64,000 bases of DNA, taken from contig NZ_CP092832.1 in the NCBI RefSeq assembly GCF_022532105.1, forward strand, positions 1,889,001 to 1,953,000, read 5' to 3'. Position 1 is the stretch's first letter. Every line of letters begins with the position of its first letter. The DNA is from Flavobacterium sp. HJ-32-4 (GTDB lineage: Bacteria > Bacteroidota > Bacteroidia > Flavobacteriales > Flavobacteriaceae). The notes below the pieces were generated by a model, which did not search any database, was not told the DNA's origin, and was given only the letters and a program-made list of their open reading frames with translations. Positions 1-9,809 of the stretch are shown piece after piece. A program made the translations under genes and the position numbers.

Positions 1-303
1 AGCTTCGAAGTGGCGCGCCAGTACAATACCATCATGGACTATAAGGCAGCTCTTGTAGCGCTTGATAATTTCATACAGGATTACCCGGGAACGCCTTACA
101 AGGAAGAAGCCTTGTATTACCGTCTCGATTCGGCCTATAACCTGGCCATCAATAGTATTACGTCTAAAATGCAGGAGCGTCTTGTAGCCGCAAAAGCGGC
201 CTACAATGCGTTGATAAAGTTCAAAGCCGATACCAAATACCGTAGCGAAGCGGATGACATGCTTGCGCGGATTGAAACTGATTTAAAACAATTTTCTAAA
301 TAA
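1..303 (+). CDS. bamD: Outer membrane assembly factor BamD, C-terminal part (cut by window edge)
   Basis: The reading frame is open from the first base, so this is the last 100 residues of a gene that starts upstream. It shows tetratricopeptide-like helices with the BamD-typical pattern ALDNFIQDYPGTPYKEEALYY, in which a tyrosine/proline turn joins two helices. In the family, BamD is a lipoprotein on the periplasmic face of the outer membrane that works with BamA to insert beta-barrel proteins; the lipobox would lie outside the window. It is followed after 9 bp by the omega subunit gene, the usual flavobacterial neighbour, which supports the call. YfiO/TPR proteins of other function are the alternative. 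Confidence 0.8.
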   Translation, partial: SFEVARQYNTIMDYKAALVALDNFIQDYPGTPYKEEALYYRLDSAYNLAINSITSKMQERLVAAKAAYNALIKFKADTKYRSEADDMLARIETDLKQFSK

Positions 304-312
304 GAGAGCATC

Positions 313-630
313 ATGGATCTTAAGAAAACCAATGCGCCGGTCAATACGGTAACGTATAACAAGAGCGTGATCGAGAAGCCGACTGGAAACGTGTACGAAG
401 CCATTACCATCATGGCAAAGCGTGCCAACCAGATCAATGCTGAGATCAAGAAAGAGCTGACCGAGAAATTGGAAGAGTTTGCGACCTATAACGACAGCCT
501 CGAAGAAATCTTCGAAAACAAAGAGCAGATCGAAGTGTCGAAATTCTACGAAAAGCTACCAAAGCCGCATGCACTTGCGGTTCAGGAATGGATTGACGGT
601 AAGATTTACTACCGGGATACCACTAAATAA
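313..630 (+). CDS. rpoZ: DNA-directed RNA polymerase omega subunit (Bacteroidota RpoZ type)
   Basis: This 105-residue protein carries the omega/Rpb6 signature GNVYEAITIMAKRANQIN at about residues 25-42, the part that clamps the beta-prime C-terminus during RNA polymerase assembly. The N-terminal 20 residues and the acidic helical C-terminal half are longer than in proteobacterial omega, as is usual in Bacteroidota. It lies 9 bp after bamD and 2 bp before coaBC, so the three genes probably share a transcript. No internal start is more convincing than the ATG at 313. Confidence 0.85.
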   Translation: MDLKKTNAPVNTVTYNKSVIEKPTGNVYEAITIMAKRANQINAEIKKELTEKLEEFATYNDSLEEIFENKEQIEVSKFYEKLPKPHALAVQEWIDGKIYYRDTTK

Positions 631-632
631 AG

Positions 633-1844
633 ATGTCGGTTTTACGCGGTAGGAATATCATACTGGGCGTGTCCGGTGGAATCGCCGCGTATAAAACGGC
701 GCCCCTGGTGCGACTTCTCGTGAAAGCGGGAGCGCAGGTCAGGGTTGTCATGACACCAGCGGCGCGCGATTTCGTGACGCCGCTTACGCTTTCTACCCTG
801 TCCAAACATCCGGTCTATTCCGATTTCTACGACCAGGAAGACCCCGGTGCCGGCTGGCACAACCACGTCGAATTGGGCCTTTGGGGTGACCTCATGTTGG
901 TCGCACCCGCCACAGCCAATACCCTCTCCAAAATGGCGAACGGCAACTGCGATAACTTGTTGCTGGCCGTCTACCTGTCGGCCAAATGTCCGATATACGT
1001 CGCGCCCGCCATGGACCTTGACATGTACCGTCATCCGTCGACGCTTGAGAGCTTTACCGCCCTCGGGCGATTTGGCGTAACGATTATCCCGGCCGAAAGC
1101 GGGGAATTGGCAAGTGGACTGCAGGGTGAGGGACGAATGGCAGAACCTGAAAATATCGTGTCCTTTTTGGAACGCGATATCGAAGGAAAATTGCCCCTTC
1201 GCGGAAAGAAAGTGCTCGTTACGGCAGGTCCTACATACGAAGCGATCGACCCCGTACGTTTTATAGGAAACCATGCATCCGGAAAAATGGGATACGACAT
1301 CGCCGCCAGCGCCCTGAAACAAGGGGCACACGTTACCTTGGTATCGGGTCCGACCCACCTTTCGATGACGCATCCACAACTCAATTTAGTGCGGGTGACG
1401 TCCGCCCGACAGATGTACGAAGCCTGTAGTGAGGCGTTTCCGTCCGCGGATGTCTTCATTGCTGCCGCTGCCGTCGCCGACTACCGGCCAAAATTTCCGG
1501 CTGACAGTAAGATCAAAAAGGCGGGTGATACGTTGTCAATAGAACTTGAGAAAACCGACGATATCCTGGCATCATTGGGCCGTCGTAAGGAACAGCAGTT
1601 CGTCATCGGATTTGCCCTTGAAACCGACAACGAAATCGAACACGCCAAGCAGAAAATCCAAAAGAAAAACCTCGACCTTATCGTGCTTAATTCGCTTCGC
1701 GACGAAGGGGCCGGATTTGGAAAACCCACCAATAAAGTTACCTTTATTGACGCCGACTTCCGAATCGAAGCGATGGAACTGAAATCCAAAGAAGAGGTGG
1801 CCGACGATATAGTAGAAAAGGTAATACAACATTTCCATGCGTAA
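633..1844 (+). CDS. coaBC: Bifunctional phosphopantothenoylcysteine decarboxylase / phosphopantothenate-cysteine ligase
   Basis: The 403-residue length fits CoaBC, which makes 4'-phosphopantetheine from phosphopantothenate and cysteine on the way to CoA. The N-terminal flavoprotein half (about 1-185) has GVSGGIAAYK, LVAPATANTLSKMANG and VAPAMDLDMY. The C-terminal ligase half starts near 190 with KKVLVTAGPTYEAIDPVRFI and includes AAAVADYRP. At the site where E. coli CoaC has the ACG motif with its reducing cysteine, this protein reads LASGLQGEGRM, with serine in place of cysteine. The last 8 bp overlap the DUF4835 gene. coaE, the last step of CoA synthesis, is also in the window near 14.1 kb. 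Confidence 0.95.
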   Translation: MSVLRGRNIILGVSGGIAAYKTAPLVRLLVKAGAQVRVVMTPAARDFVTPLTLSTLSKHPVYSDFYDQEDPGAGWHNHVELGLWGDLMLVAPATANTLSKMANGNCDNLLLAVYLSAKCPIYVAPAMDLDMYRHPSTLESFTALGRFGVTIIPAESGELASGLQGEGRMAEPENIVSFLERDIEGKLPLRGKKVLVTAGPTYEAIDPVRFIGNHASGKMGYDIAASALKQGAHVTLVSGPTHLSMTHPQLNLVRVTSARQMYEACSEAFPSADVFIAAAAVADYRPKFPADSKIKKAGDTLSIELEKTDDILASLGRRKEQQFVIGFALETDNEIEHAKQKIQKKNLDLIVLNSLRDEGAGFGKPTNKVTFIDADFRIEAMELKSKEEVADDIVEKVIQHFHA

Positions 1845-2721
1845 AGTACTCGCCATCCTATGGTTCCTTGCATTGCCGGTCGCGGCACAGGAGCTCAATT
1901 GTACGGTTCAGATCAATTCCGACAAAGTGCAGCAAACGAACCAGCAGATCTTCAAGACGCTGGAGAAGTCATTGGCCGAACTGATCAACAAAACGAAATG
2001 GACCAACCAGACATTTCGCCAGAAAGAACGCATCGAATGTACCTTTTTCATTACCGTGAATGCCTATGCATCCGACCAATTCTCAGGCACATTGCAGGTG
2101 CAGTCATCCCGTCCGGTGTATGGCTCTACGTATTCGACACCTGTTTTCAACTTCAATGACAAAGATATCAACTTCCGCTACGTCGAGTTTGAGAACCTGA
2201 TCTACAACCCCAACAGTTTCGATTCGAATCTTGTGTCGCTTGTCGCATTCTACAGCTACATGATCCTGGCTATGGATGCGGATACTTTTTCACCACTCGG
2301 AGGCACCCAATACTACGAAACCGCCCAGTCTATTTCAGCCTTGGCCCAACAGGGAGGCTTTAAGGGATGGAGCCAGGCGGATGGTAACCAAAACCGGTTT
2401 TTTCTCGCCAACGATATGTTGTCGGGTACTTTTGAGCCAATTCGTAATGCCATGTATACCTACCACCTGGAAGGCCTCGATGTGATGGCTGATAACCAAA
2501 AGGCAGGTAAGGAAAAGATAAAGGCAGCCTTGCAGGAAGTAAGTAAATTGTATGCGGTTCGACCGAACGCCTTCCTCACGCGGGTGTTTTTTGATGCCAA
2601 GGCAGACGAGATACAAACCCTGTTTTCATCAGGTCCGGCTATCGATATTTCTGGCTTACAGGAACTTTTGACCCGCATCTCACCGATGAACGCTTCCAAG
2701 TGGACAGCCATTAAAAATTAG
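1837..2721 (+). CDS. DUF4835 family protein, probably envelope-located
   Basis: This 294-residue protein begins with a signal peptide (MRKVLAILWFLALPVAAQE, cleavage after AAA-Q). The mature part resembles the DUF4835 family found next to coaBC and recN in many Flavobacteriaceae: an early LNCTVQINSDKVQQTNQQIF segment, then IECTFFITVNAY and the middle SYMILAMDADTFSPLGG. The function of the family is unknown; a periplasmic or outer membrane role is inferred from the signal peptide and from the link to bamD. Its start overlaps the coaBC stop by 8 bp (ATGCGTAA), which points to translational coupling. Confidence 0.85.
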   Translation: MRKVLAILWFLALPVAAQELNCTVQINSDKVQQTNQQIFKTLEKSLAELINKTKWTNQTFRQKERIECTFFITVNAYASDQFSGTLQVQSSRPVYGSTYSTPVFNFNDKDINFRYVEFENLIYNPNSFDSNLVSLVAFYSYMILAMDADTFSPLGGTQYYETAQSISALAQQGGFKGWSQADGNQNRFFLANDMLSGTFEPIRNAMYTYHLEGLDVMADNQKAGKEKIKAALQEVSKLYAVRPNAFLTRVFFDAKADEIQTLFSSGPAIDISGLQELLTRISPMNASKWTAIKN

Positions 2722-2755
2722 TATCTTTAGAGCGGCAACGCCCGCTTCAAACAAG

Positions 2756-4408
2756 ATGCTGCAATTTCTTTCCATTCGCAATTTCGCGCTGATCGAAAAG
2801 ACCGAAATCCACTTTTCGGACGGCTTTTCTGTAATAACCGGCGAAACCGGTGCCGGGAAGTCAATTTTGTTGGGCGCACTCGGCCATGTACTCGGAAAAC
2901 GGGCCGATCTATCGTCGCTCATGGACAAAGAAGAGAAATGTGTCATTGAGGCCCATTTCGACCTTTCCGGATACGAACTCCAGTCGTTCTTCGAAACCCA
3001 CGACCTCGACTACGATACGCATACGATCCTGCGACGCGAGATACTGCCGTCCGGTAAATCACGCGCTTTCGTGAACGATTCCCCGGTGACACTTCCGGAT
3101 TTGCAGGAGCTCGGAAGCTACCTTATTGATATCCATTCCCAACAACAAACCCGCACGCTTTCCGACGAAACCGTGCAATTGGAAATCCTGGATACCCTGG
3201 CCGGACAACGCCCGGAGGTGGAAGCCTTTCGTAAGCAACTGGAACAACTCAAATCGGATCGTCGCCAGCGGCAACGTTGGGTAGACCAGTTGTCGACCAC
3301 CCAGCGCGATGCTGATTACAACCAATATTTATTGGAGGAATTGCGACAGGCACAACTGCGCGAAGGCCTGCAGGAAGAATGGGAGCAGGCGTTACAAGAA
3401 CTAGGGGGCGCTGAAACCATAAAGGAAGCACTAGGTCGATCGGTCACATCGGTTTTTTCGGACGAGGTAGGCATTCGGGCCCAGCTTCGGGACGTGCGCT
3501 CGTCCTTACAGAAAATCGCCGCTTTCAATGCCGGATACGCGGAGTTGTTGGAACGGATTACGCAAGCCGAGATTGAAATCGACGACATCGGTCGCGAAAT
3601 GGAGGCCGCCCTTAGCCGCATCAACGACGATCCGTCAGAATTGCAACGGGTGGAAGAACGCCTTCGCATACTTTACGATTTGCAACGCAAGCACCAGGTC
3701 ACCACGGTGGCGGCTTTGCTGGAAATACAGGAAAGGCTGGAGACAGAAGTAGTGTCGGGGGATGCCTGTGAAGCCGCTATTGCCGCGCTCGACCAAAAGA
3801 TTGCCCAACACGAAGCGGAACTCTCAGAATGGGCTGCTGCACTGCATGCGGGACGGCAGGAAGCCATACCACGCATACAGACACAAATGGAAACCTTGTT
3901 GGCGCAACTCGGGATGCCACACGCCCAATTTGATATTCGCCTGACGGAAGCCGATGCGTTCCGTCCGGATGGAAAAGACGAGATCCGGTGGTTGTTCTCA
4001 GCCAATAAGGGAACAGCGCCCGGTTTGCTTTCCAAAACTGCCTCCGGTGGTGAGATGTCACGGATTATGCTGGTGGTCAAGGCCATTGTTTCGGGATATC
4101 GCCAATTACCAACCATCATCTTTGACGAAATCGACACGGGCGTATCGGGTGAGGTGGCGGGCCAGGTGGGACGCATCCTCCAACAGATGGGAGAGGGGAT
4201 GCAGGTCATTGCAATTACGCATCTACCACAGATAGCAGCTCAAGGCCGACAACACTTCCGGGTATTCAAAAAGACGGAAGGGGAGCGCACCATCTCCGGA
4301 CTAGAACTGCTATCGGAGGAAGGGCGCATCGGGGAAATCGCCGAGATGCTGTCCGGTAAAGCGCCCTCAGAATCGGCACTTGCCCATGCCCGAACACTCC
4401 TTAATTGA
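2756..4408 (+). CDS. recN: DNA repair protein RecN
   Basis: At 550 residues this is a full-length RecN, an SMC-like ATPase that acts early in double-strand break repair. It starts with the family pattern MLQFLSIRNFALIEKTEIHF and Walker A GETGAGKSIL near residue 29. A long central coiled coil (about 150-370) is rich in Q, E and R. The C-terminal head has the signature TASGGEMSRIMLVVKAI and Walker B PTIIFDEIDTGVSGEVA. It follows DUF4835 by 34 bp with a weak TATCTTTA box in the gap, so it may also have its own promoter. I see no LexA-type operator that I can support. Confidence 0.96.
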   Translation: MLQFLSIRNFALIEKTEIHFSDGFSVITGETGAGKSILLGALGHVLGKRADLSSLMDKEEKCVIEAHFDLSGYELQSFFETHDLDYDTHTILRREILPSGKSRAFVNDSPVTLPDLQELGSYLIDIHSQQQTRTLSDETVQLEILDTLAGQRPEVEAFRKQLEQLKSDRRQRQRWVDQLSTTQRDADYNQYLLEELRQAQLREGLQEEWEQALQELGGAETIKEALGRSVTSVFSDEVGIRAQLRDVRSSLQKIAAFNAGYAELLERITQAEIEIDDIGREMEAALSRINDDPSELQRVEERLRILYDLQRKHQVTTVAALLEIQERLETEVVSGDACEAAIAALDQKIAQHEAELSEWAAALHAGRQEAIPRIQTQMETLLAQLGMPHAQFDIRLTEADAFRPDGKDEIRWLFSANKGTAPGLLSKTASGGEMSRIMLVVKAIVSGYRQLPTIIFDEIDTGVSGEVAGQVGRILQQMGEGMQVIAITHLPQIAAQGRQHFRVFKKTEGERTISGLELLSEEGRIGEIAEMLSGKAPSESALAHARTLLN

Positions 4409-4416
4409 AAACACAA

Positions 4417-4424
4417 TATCTTTG
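4417..4424 (+). promoter_or_regulatory. Promoter -7 box of fabV
   Basis: TATCTTTG matches the Bacteroidota -7 consensus TAnnTTTG and ends 22 bp before the fabV ATG. No clear -33 TTTG is seen at the expected spacing. Confidence 0.6.
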
Positions 4425-4446
4425 TCAGACATAAATCTATAGAAAC

Positions 4447-5634
4447 ATGATTATCGAACCGAGAATGAGGGGCTTTATCTGCACCACGGCCCATCCAAAA
4501 GGCTGTGAACAGAATGTCCGGAATCAAATAGCGTATATTCAGTCAAAAGGCGCGGTCGACGGCCCTAAGCGGGTGTTGGTCATAGGCGCTTCAACGGGTT
4601 TTGGCCTGGCTTCCCGGATCACCAGCGCGTTCGGTTCGGGCGCGGCGACGATTGGTGTGTTTTTTGAAAAAGAACCGGCAGAAGGTAAAACGGCGTCACC
4701 GGGTTGGTACAATTCCGCTGCTTTTGAAACCTGTGCGCAAGAGGCCGGATTGTATGCGAAGAGCATCAATGGCGATGCCTTCTCAAACGAAGTAAAAGCG
4801 CAGGCCGCCGATTTGATTCGCAAGGACATGGGGCAGGTCGATTTGATCATTTATAGTCTTGCATCTCCGGTTCGTCTTGATCCGACGACCGGCATCCTGC
4901 ATCGCTCGGTATTGAAACCGATCGGGCAAACCTACACCAACAAAACGGTTGATTTCCATAGCGGAAAGGTGACAGAAGTGTCGATTGCACCGGCCAATGA
5001 AGAGGATATTGCCAACACCGTTGCGGTGATGGGAGGAGATGACTGGCAGATGTGGATGGCCTACCTCAAAAAAGAGAACTTATTGGCGCCGGGAGCTACC
5101 ACTGTGGCGTATTCGTATATAGGTCCGGCATTGACGGAAGCCGTATACCGAAAAGGCACCATCGGTCGCGCCAAAGACCATCTGGAAGCCACGGCATTCC
5201 GCATTTCGGATGATTTGTCGGATATAGGAGGGAAGGCCTTTGTTTCAGTAAACAAGGCCTTGGTTACGCAGGCCAGTTCGGCGATTCCGGTTATTCCACT
5301 TTATATATCGCTTCTTTTCAAGATCATGAAAGCCAAAGGAACGCATGAAGGATGCATTGAGCAGATTTACCGTTTGTATGCAGAACGCCTTTACACAGGG
5401 GGCGAGGTGCCGGTGGATGCCGAAGGACGGATCCGTATCGATGACTGGGAAATGGCTGCGGACGTACAGGAACAAGTAGCAATGTTATGGACCACTGCGG
5501 ACACGGAAAACCTCTCGGCTATCGGCGATCTGGAAGGGTACCGCCGCGATTTTTACAACCTCTTTGGGTTTGATGTGGAGGGTGTTGATTATAAGGCAGA
5601 TGCTAATGAAATGGTAGCCATTCCAAGTATCTAA
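4447..5634 (+). CDS. fabV: Enoyl-[ACP]/trans-2-enoyl-CoA reductase FabV
   Basis: The 395-residue protein has the FabV N-terminus MIIEPRMRGFICTTAHPKGC and the NADH-binding stretch VLVIGASTGFGLASRI at about 40-55. The active-site region has YSLASPVR and, further on, VAYSYIGPALTEAVYRKGTI with the tyrosine and downstream lysine of the Y-x8-K pair. FabV reduces the enoyl double bond in fatty acid elongation and is the triclosan-resistant alternative to FabI. The gene stands alone, with its own -7 box and a strong terminator 25 bp downstream. Confidence 0.95.
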   Translation: MIIEPRMRGFICTTAHPKGCEQNVRNQIAYIQSKGAVDGPKRVLVIGASTGFGLASRITSAFGSGAATIGVFFEKEPAEGKTASPGWYNSAAFETCAQEAGLYAKSINGDAFSNEVKAQAADLIRKDMGQVDLIIYSLASPVRLDPTTGILHRSVLKPIGQTYTNKTVDFHSGKVTEVSIAPANEEDIANTVAVMGGDDWQMWMAYLKKENLLAPGATTVAYSYIGPALTEAVYRKGTIGRAKDHLEATAFRISDDLSDIGGKAFVSVNKALVTQASSAIPVIPLYISLLFKIMKAKGTHEGCIEQIYRLYAERLYTGGEVPVDAEGRIRIDDWEMAADVQEQVAMLWTTADTENLSAIGDLEGYRRDFYNLFGFDVEGVDYKADANEMVAIPSI

Positions 5635-5656
5635 ATTACTTTTGGAATAAATAAAT

Positions 5657-5685
5657 CAAAACCCGGTCACAGGCCGGGTTTTTTC
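5657..5685 (+). terminator. Rho-independent terminator after fabV
   Basis: An AACCCGG / CCGGGTT stem with a short loop is followed by a run of T. Confidence 0.85.
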
Positions 5686-5846
5686 ATGTAGGAAAAGCTA
5701 TGGTGTCAACAGCCGTTAAATTTTACAATTGTCGACCTTTTTGTTATAAACATCGGATTTTTCAAAAAATCTTGGTTAACCACTTACAGAATTTTCAATA
5801 GTTTACTACATTAGCGACCATGTATAATCGCAAAACCTTTTATTAA

Positions 5847-8800
5847 ATGAAGAAAATTACCCTTCTTTTGGCGCTCGTAGTTTGCTTCGTGCTCCCGGGT
5901 CGCGCGCAGGTCTTGATTGGTTCCGGAACCAACGAAAGCCAGCGTGTACCGTTCGAGCCGTTCTATGGCTACTCGTATGCCCAGTCGATTTATCTCGCTT
6001 CTGAAATCAATGCGAGTGGCGACATTACCGGATTACAATGGTATTTTTCCGGAACCTCTACGCTGCCCACCAGCCAGGATCTCGTGATTTACCTCGGACA
6101 CACGTCTAAGACTTCGTTCGCCTCCAACTCGGATTGGGAGCCTGCTACGTCTTTGACGCAGGTGTATGCAGGTGGTATTTCTGTGAGTGGGCCGGGTTGG
6201 GTCACCATCACATTCGACACACCGTTTTCATACAACGGAACGGACAACCTGATCGTAGCGGTAGATGAGAACATGGCTGACTACGATGATCTTGACGATG
6301 ATTTTTATTGTAGTCCTGTAGCGGGCAACCGTTCCATCACCTACTACAATGACTTCACTAACCCAGATCCTTTTGCGCCGCAGAATGCCAACTTCGACGG
6401 CCTTGCGGCGTTCGTTCCAAATGTCATTTTTGATGGCATTTCCCAGTCATGTCCGACGCCTTACAATGTAGTGGCATCGGCTATTACGTCTTCCGGCGCG
6501 ACCATCAACTGGGATTTGTTGGGGTCGGAAACTGCGTGGGAGGTATTGACTTTGCCTGCTTCTTCACCTGCGCCTGATGACGCTACCTCGGGAACAGCCG
6601 TTTCGGGAACTCCAACTTCCACTATATCAGGACTTACCGACGGAACCGTTTATTACGCGTACGTTCGTTCGAATTGTGGCGGCGGTCTTTTCAGCGGATG
6701 GGTATCAAGTGCTGCATTCACAACCCTATGTCTTCCTTTTGGTGATCTCTCTCAGAACTTTGACAGTACTGCAACAGGTGTCACTCCACTCTGCTGGACG
6801 GGTATCGAGGTGTCGGGTAACACCGCTTTCACAAACGCTAGCGTTGTAAACTACACGGTTTTTTCCGCTCCGAATGCATATGAGCTATACAACTCGCAGT
6901 ACACTAGCGCTGACATCATGTTGGTGTCGCCTCCTTTGGCTGACCTCGCAGCCGGCACGCACCGTATGCGTTTCAAAGCCACAGGTGCTTCCGGATATAC
7001 CCTAAGCGTGGGTACTATGACAGACATTTCAGATCCGTCTACCTACACAGAAGTACAGAGTATCTCTTTAGGGAACTCGTACGCTAGCTACACAGTAGAA
7101 TTTACAAGTGGCGGTGGTGACTTCGTAGCTTTCCGTCATGGTTTGTCAGGTACCTATCAGACAATTCACATTGATGACATCGTGTGGGAAGCAATCCCGA
7201 CATGTGCCGACATTGTGACGTCAACTTTCATTTACTCCGCGCTTACCAACGAAGGAGCGACTGTTTCATGGGAAGCAGGTGGGTCTGAGACAGCCTGGCA
7301 GTATGTAGTGGGAACAGCAGCGGATACCGATCCGAACACACTTGCACCGGTGGCGGTTTCAACAAACCCAACTGTGATACTTTCGGGTCTTGATTCGAAC
7401 ACCGTTTATAAAGTATGGGTCCGTTCTGATTGCGGTGGTGACTTTGGTGCCTGGTCAGACGTACTTTCGTTCCGTACTGCTTGTGACGCCACAGGCGATT
7501 TCAGTGAAAGCTTTGATACCACGGCTACCTATGCGATTCCTGACTGTTGGTCTACTGTTAAGCAGAGCACTAGCCAATTCGTTGCATTGCAAACCGTCAA
7601 CTGGAACTCTAGCTCTGCTCCAAACAGCTTCGAGTTGTACAACTCAGGTGATTCGGCTGCAACACTGATTCTTATTTCGCCGCCAGTCAACAATATCGGT
7701 GCCGGTGACCACCGTGTGAAATTTAAGTCACTCTCGTATACAACAGGCGCTACTATCGTCGTGGGTACTATGACTGACCCATCGGATCCGAACACCTTTA
7801 CTGAAGTAGAGTCTGTTTCACTTACCGGAGCATGGGCTGATTACAATGTTTCTATTCCGGCGACTGCAGATACCTACTTTGCGTTCAAACATGGAAACGG
7901 TGGTACTTACCGTGACATTTTTGTAGATGACGTTATTTGGGAACCAATTCCTGTTACGCCACCTGCCTGTGCGGCCGATGCTGCTGCCACGCCAAATGCA
8001 AATTGCGGTGCGTATGCTACGGAATTCACCTGGACCGCAGTTCCGGGAGCTGACGGTTACTATTTCTCGTTGGGAACAGCAGCCGGCGCGAACGATTTGA
8101 TTGATAGTCAGAATCTTCTTAGTGCCACTACCTTCGAATATGAGGGTGAACCAGGTACTACGTACTACTTCACTGTAACGCCATACAACGCAAACGGATC
8201 TGCGACTGGCTGTTCCGAGCTTTCCTATACAACGTCTCCAAATCAGTGTTTCTGCCAATCACTTCCTGTCAGCAATGACGGTGCTGGAATCACGAATGTA
8301 CAAATTGGTGCTACCAATTTTGCGACACCGGACGTTACGTACTATGATCACTCAGCAACTACAGTCGACTTGGGTATCGGTATCAATAACAACGTACAGG
8401 TGACTTTTGCAACAGGCTATACCTATGGTACACGTATTTGGATTGACTTCAACGATGATTATGAGCTCACTACAGATGAGCAGGTATTCTTCGGTACGTC
8501 AACCAATGCGAACCCAACTGTATTCAATGCAAGTTTCGTGCTTGACGGTGGGGTTACGCCGGGTGTTCACAAAGCACGCTTGGCATCTGCGGATAGCGGA
8601 CAAGACCTAGATCCGGGAGACCCTTGCTACAGCAGTTTCTACGGTATAACGCTTGACTTCACATTCAATCTTGTCGTTCCTGCTTGTACACCGCCTGCGT
8701 TCGATACTGCAGAAGTGTCGCCTGATTGTGATAACAACCAATTCTACATTGATGTAAACGTTACCGATCTAGGAAGCGGTGCACCTGTGTTGACAGACGG

Positions 8801-9644
8801 TACAAACACGTATCCTATCACCTCAGCAGGTACCGTCCAGGCTGGTCCGTATCCTTCAGGGGCTTCGGTTAGCCTGAATATCCTGCACGGATCGGATGGA
8901 GTATGCGATGTTCCAGTAGGAAACTTCGCGTACGGTTGTCCTCCAGTGAACGATATGGTATGTCAGGCAATGGCGCTCGTAGTAGACGCCACGGTTGCTG
9001 GTGACGCCTACACGCTTGCGGATGCTACCGGTGAAACAGGTGAGCCAACAGGCGCATGTTTCGACGGAGGTGTCAATGGTTCGGTATGGTTTACTTTCGT
9101 AGCTCCTGATTCAGGTGAGGTGCGTGTGACTACCGATATTGCAGGTGGTACTTGCAACGATACAGAAATCGCTGTTTATGCAGGCGACGGTGTCGACTGT
9201 GGCGATATGTCGTCTTTGGGAACTGCTCTTGCTTGTAGCCAGGATGAAGGAACTATTGTAAACTACAATTCCTTTATTAACTTCACCGGAGCCAACGCCC
9301 TTACTCCGGGATCAACCTATTACGTTCAGGTCGACCGTTGGGGTACTGCTCCAGATGGTACATTCGGAATTAATATTGTTGACCTTAACCCATTGAACAC
9401 AGGTTCATTCGTAGAGGGCGCGTTCGTTGCCTATCCGAATCCGGTTGCAAACGATTTCAATATTTCGTACGCGAAACCAATTACACATGTGTCAGTAGTT
9501 AACCTACTCGGACAAACTGTAATTTCAACTTCACCGAATGCCGTGTCGGCCAAAGTAGACATGAGTCCGCTTTCTGCTGGTACATATATCGTAAAAGTGA
9601 CAGTTGATCAAATCGTGAAAACCATTAAGGTGATCAAAGAATAA
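5847..9644 (+). CDS. T9SS-secreted multidomain surface protein (FN3, jelly-roll and GEVED domains)
   Basis: This 1265-residue protein has a signal peptide (MKKITLLLALVVCFVLPGRAQ) and a C-terminal type A T9SS sorting domain from about 1190 (AYPNPV ... LLGQTV ... GTYIVKV ... KVIKE). Between them I see fibronectin type III-like modules near 200-290, 450-545 and 705-800. Jelly-roll (MAM or choice-of-anchor type) modules lie near 300-448 and 548-701, and a GEVED-type module (WIDFNDDYELTTDEQVFFG) lies near 805-945. No catalytic motif is recognised. It is probably an adhesin or glycan-binding surface protein exported across the outer membrane and anchored through its C-terminal signal. It stands alone between two terminators. 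Confidence 0.85.
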   Translation: MKKITLLLALVVCFVLPGRAQVLIGSGTNESQRVPFEPFYGYSYAQSIYLASEINASGDITGLQWYFSGTSTLPTSQDLVIYLGHTSKTSFASNSDWEPATSLTQVYAGGISVSGPGWVTITFDTPFSYNGTDNLIVAVDENMADYDDLDDDFYCSPVAGNRSITYYNDFTNPDPFAPQNANFDGLAAFVPNVIFDGISQSCPTPYNVVASAITSSGATINWDLLGSETAWEVLTLPASSPAPDDATSGTAVSGTPTSTISGLTDGTVYYAYVRSNCGGGLFSGWVSSAAFTTLCLPFGDLSQNFDSTATGVTPLCWTGIEVSGNTAFTNASVVNYTVFSAPNAYELYNSQYTSADIMLVSPPLADLAAGTHRMRFKATGASGYTLSVGTMTDISDPSTYTEVQSISLGNSYASYTVEFTSGGGDFVAFRHGLSGTYQTIHIDDIVWEAIPTCADIVTSTFIYSALTNEGATVSWEAGGSETAWQYVVGTAADTDPNTLAPVAVSTNPTVILSGLDSNTVYKVWVRSDCGGDFGAWSDVLSFRTACDATGDFSESFDTTATYAIPDCWSTVKQSTSQFVALQTVNWNSSSAPNSFELYNSGDSAATLILISPPVNNIGAGDHRVKFKSLSYTTGATIVVGTMTDPSDPNTFTEVESVSLTGAWADYNVSIPATADTYFAFKHGNGGTYRDIFVDDVIWEPIPVTPPACAADAAATPNANCGAYATEFTWTAVPGADGYYFSLGTAAGANDLIDSQNLLSATTFEYEGEPGTTYYFTVTPYNANGSATGCSELSYTTSPNQCFCQSLPVSNDGAGITNVQIGATNFATPDVTYYDHSATTVDLGIGINNNVQVTFATGYTYGTRIWIDFNDDYELTTDEQVFFGTSTNANPTVFNASFVLDGGVTPGVHKARLASADSGQDLDPGDPCYSSFYGITLDFTFNLVVPACTPPAFDTAEVSPDCDNNQFYIDVNVTDLGSGAPVLTDGTNTYPITSAGTVQAGPYPSGASVSLNILHGSDGVCDVPVGNFAYGCPPVNDMVCQAMALVVDATVAGDAYTLADATGETGEPTGACFDGGVNGSVWFTFVAPDSGEVRVTTDIAGGTCNDTEIAVYAGDGVDCGDMSSLGTALACSQDEGTIVNYNSFINFTGANALTPGSTYYVQVDRWGTAPDGTFGINIVDLNPLNTGSFVEGAFVAYPNPVANDFNISYAKPITHVSVVNLLGQTVISTSPNAVSAKVDMSPLSAGTYIVKVTVDQIVKTIKVIKE

Positions 9645-9670
9645 GGATAGACTTTCGTCTATAATTGGGA

Positions 9671-9698
9671 AAGGCCGTCAATCTGACGGCCTTTTTTT
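9671..9698 (+). terminator. Rho-independent terminator after the first T9SS protein
   Basis: An AAGGCCGTCA / TGACGGCCTT hairpin with a 3-4 nt loop runs into seven T. Confidence 0.9.
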
Positions 9699-9809
9699 GT
9701 TCATTACTTTTTTTACGCTAGGATGGTCTGTATTGTTTTAACGTTACGGTTTTGCTTGGCTTTTGTTATATTTTCTTATTTTCGTGTACTTAAACAAAAG
9801 ATTTTTTAA

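Noticed and set aside
642..1379. Long - strand ORF (245 residues) opposite coaBC
   Set aside because: It is antisense to a clear enzyme, has an atypical low-complexity arginine/glycine composition and no family motif.
5635..5846. RNA gene in the fabV - T9SS gap
   Set aside because: Beyond the terminator, only A/T-rich promoter-like sequence is seen.
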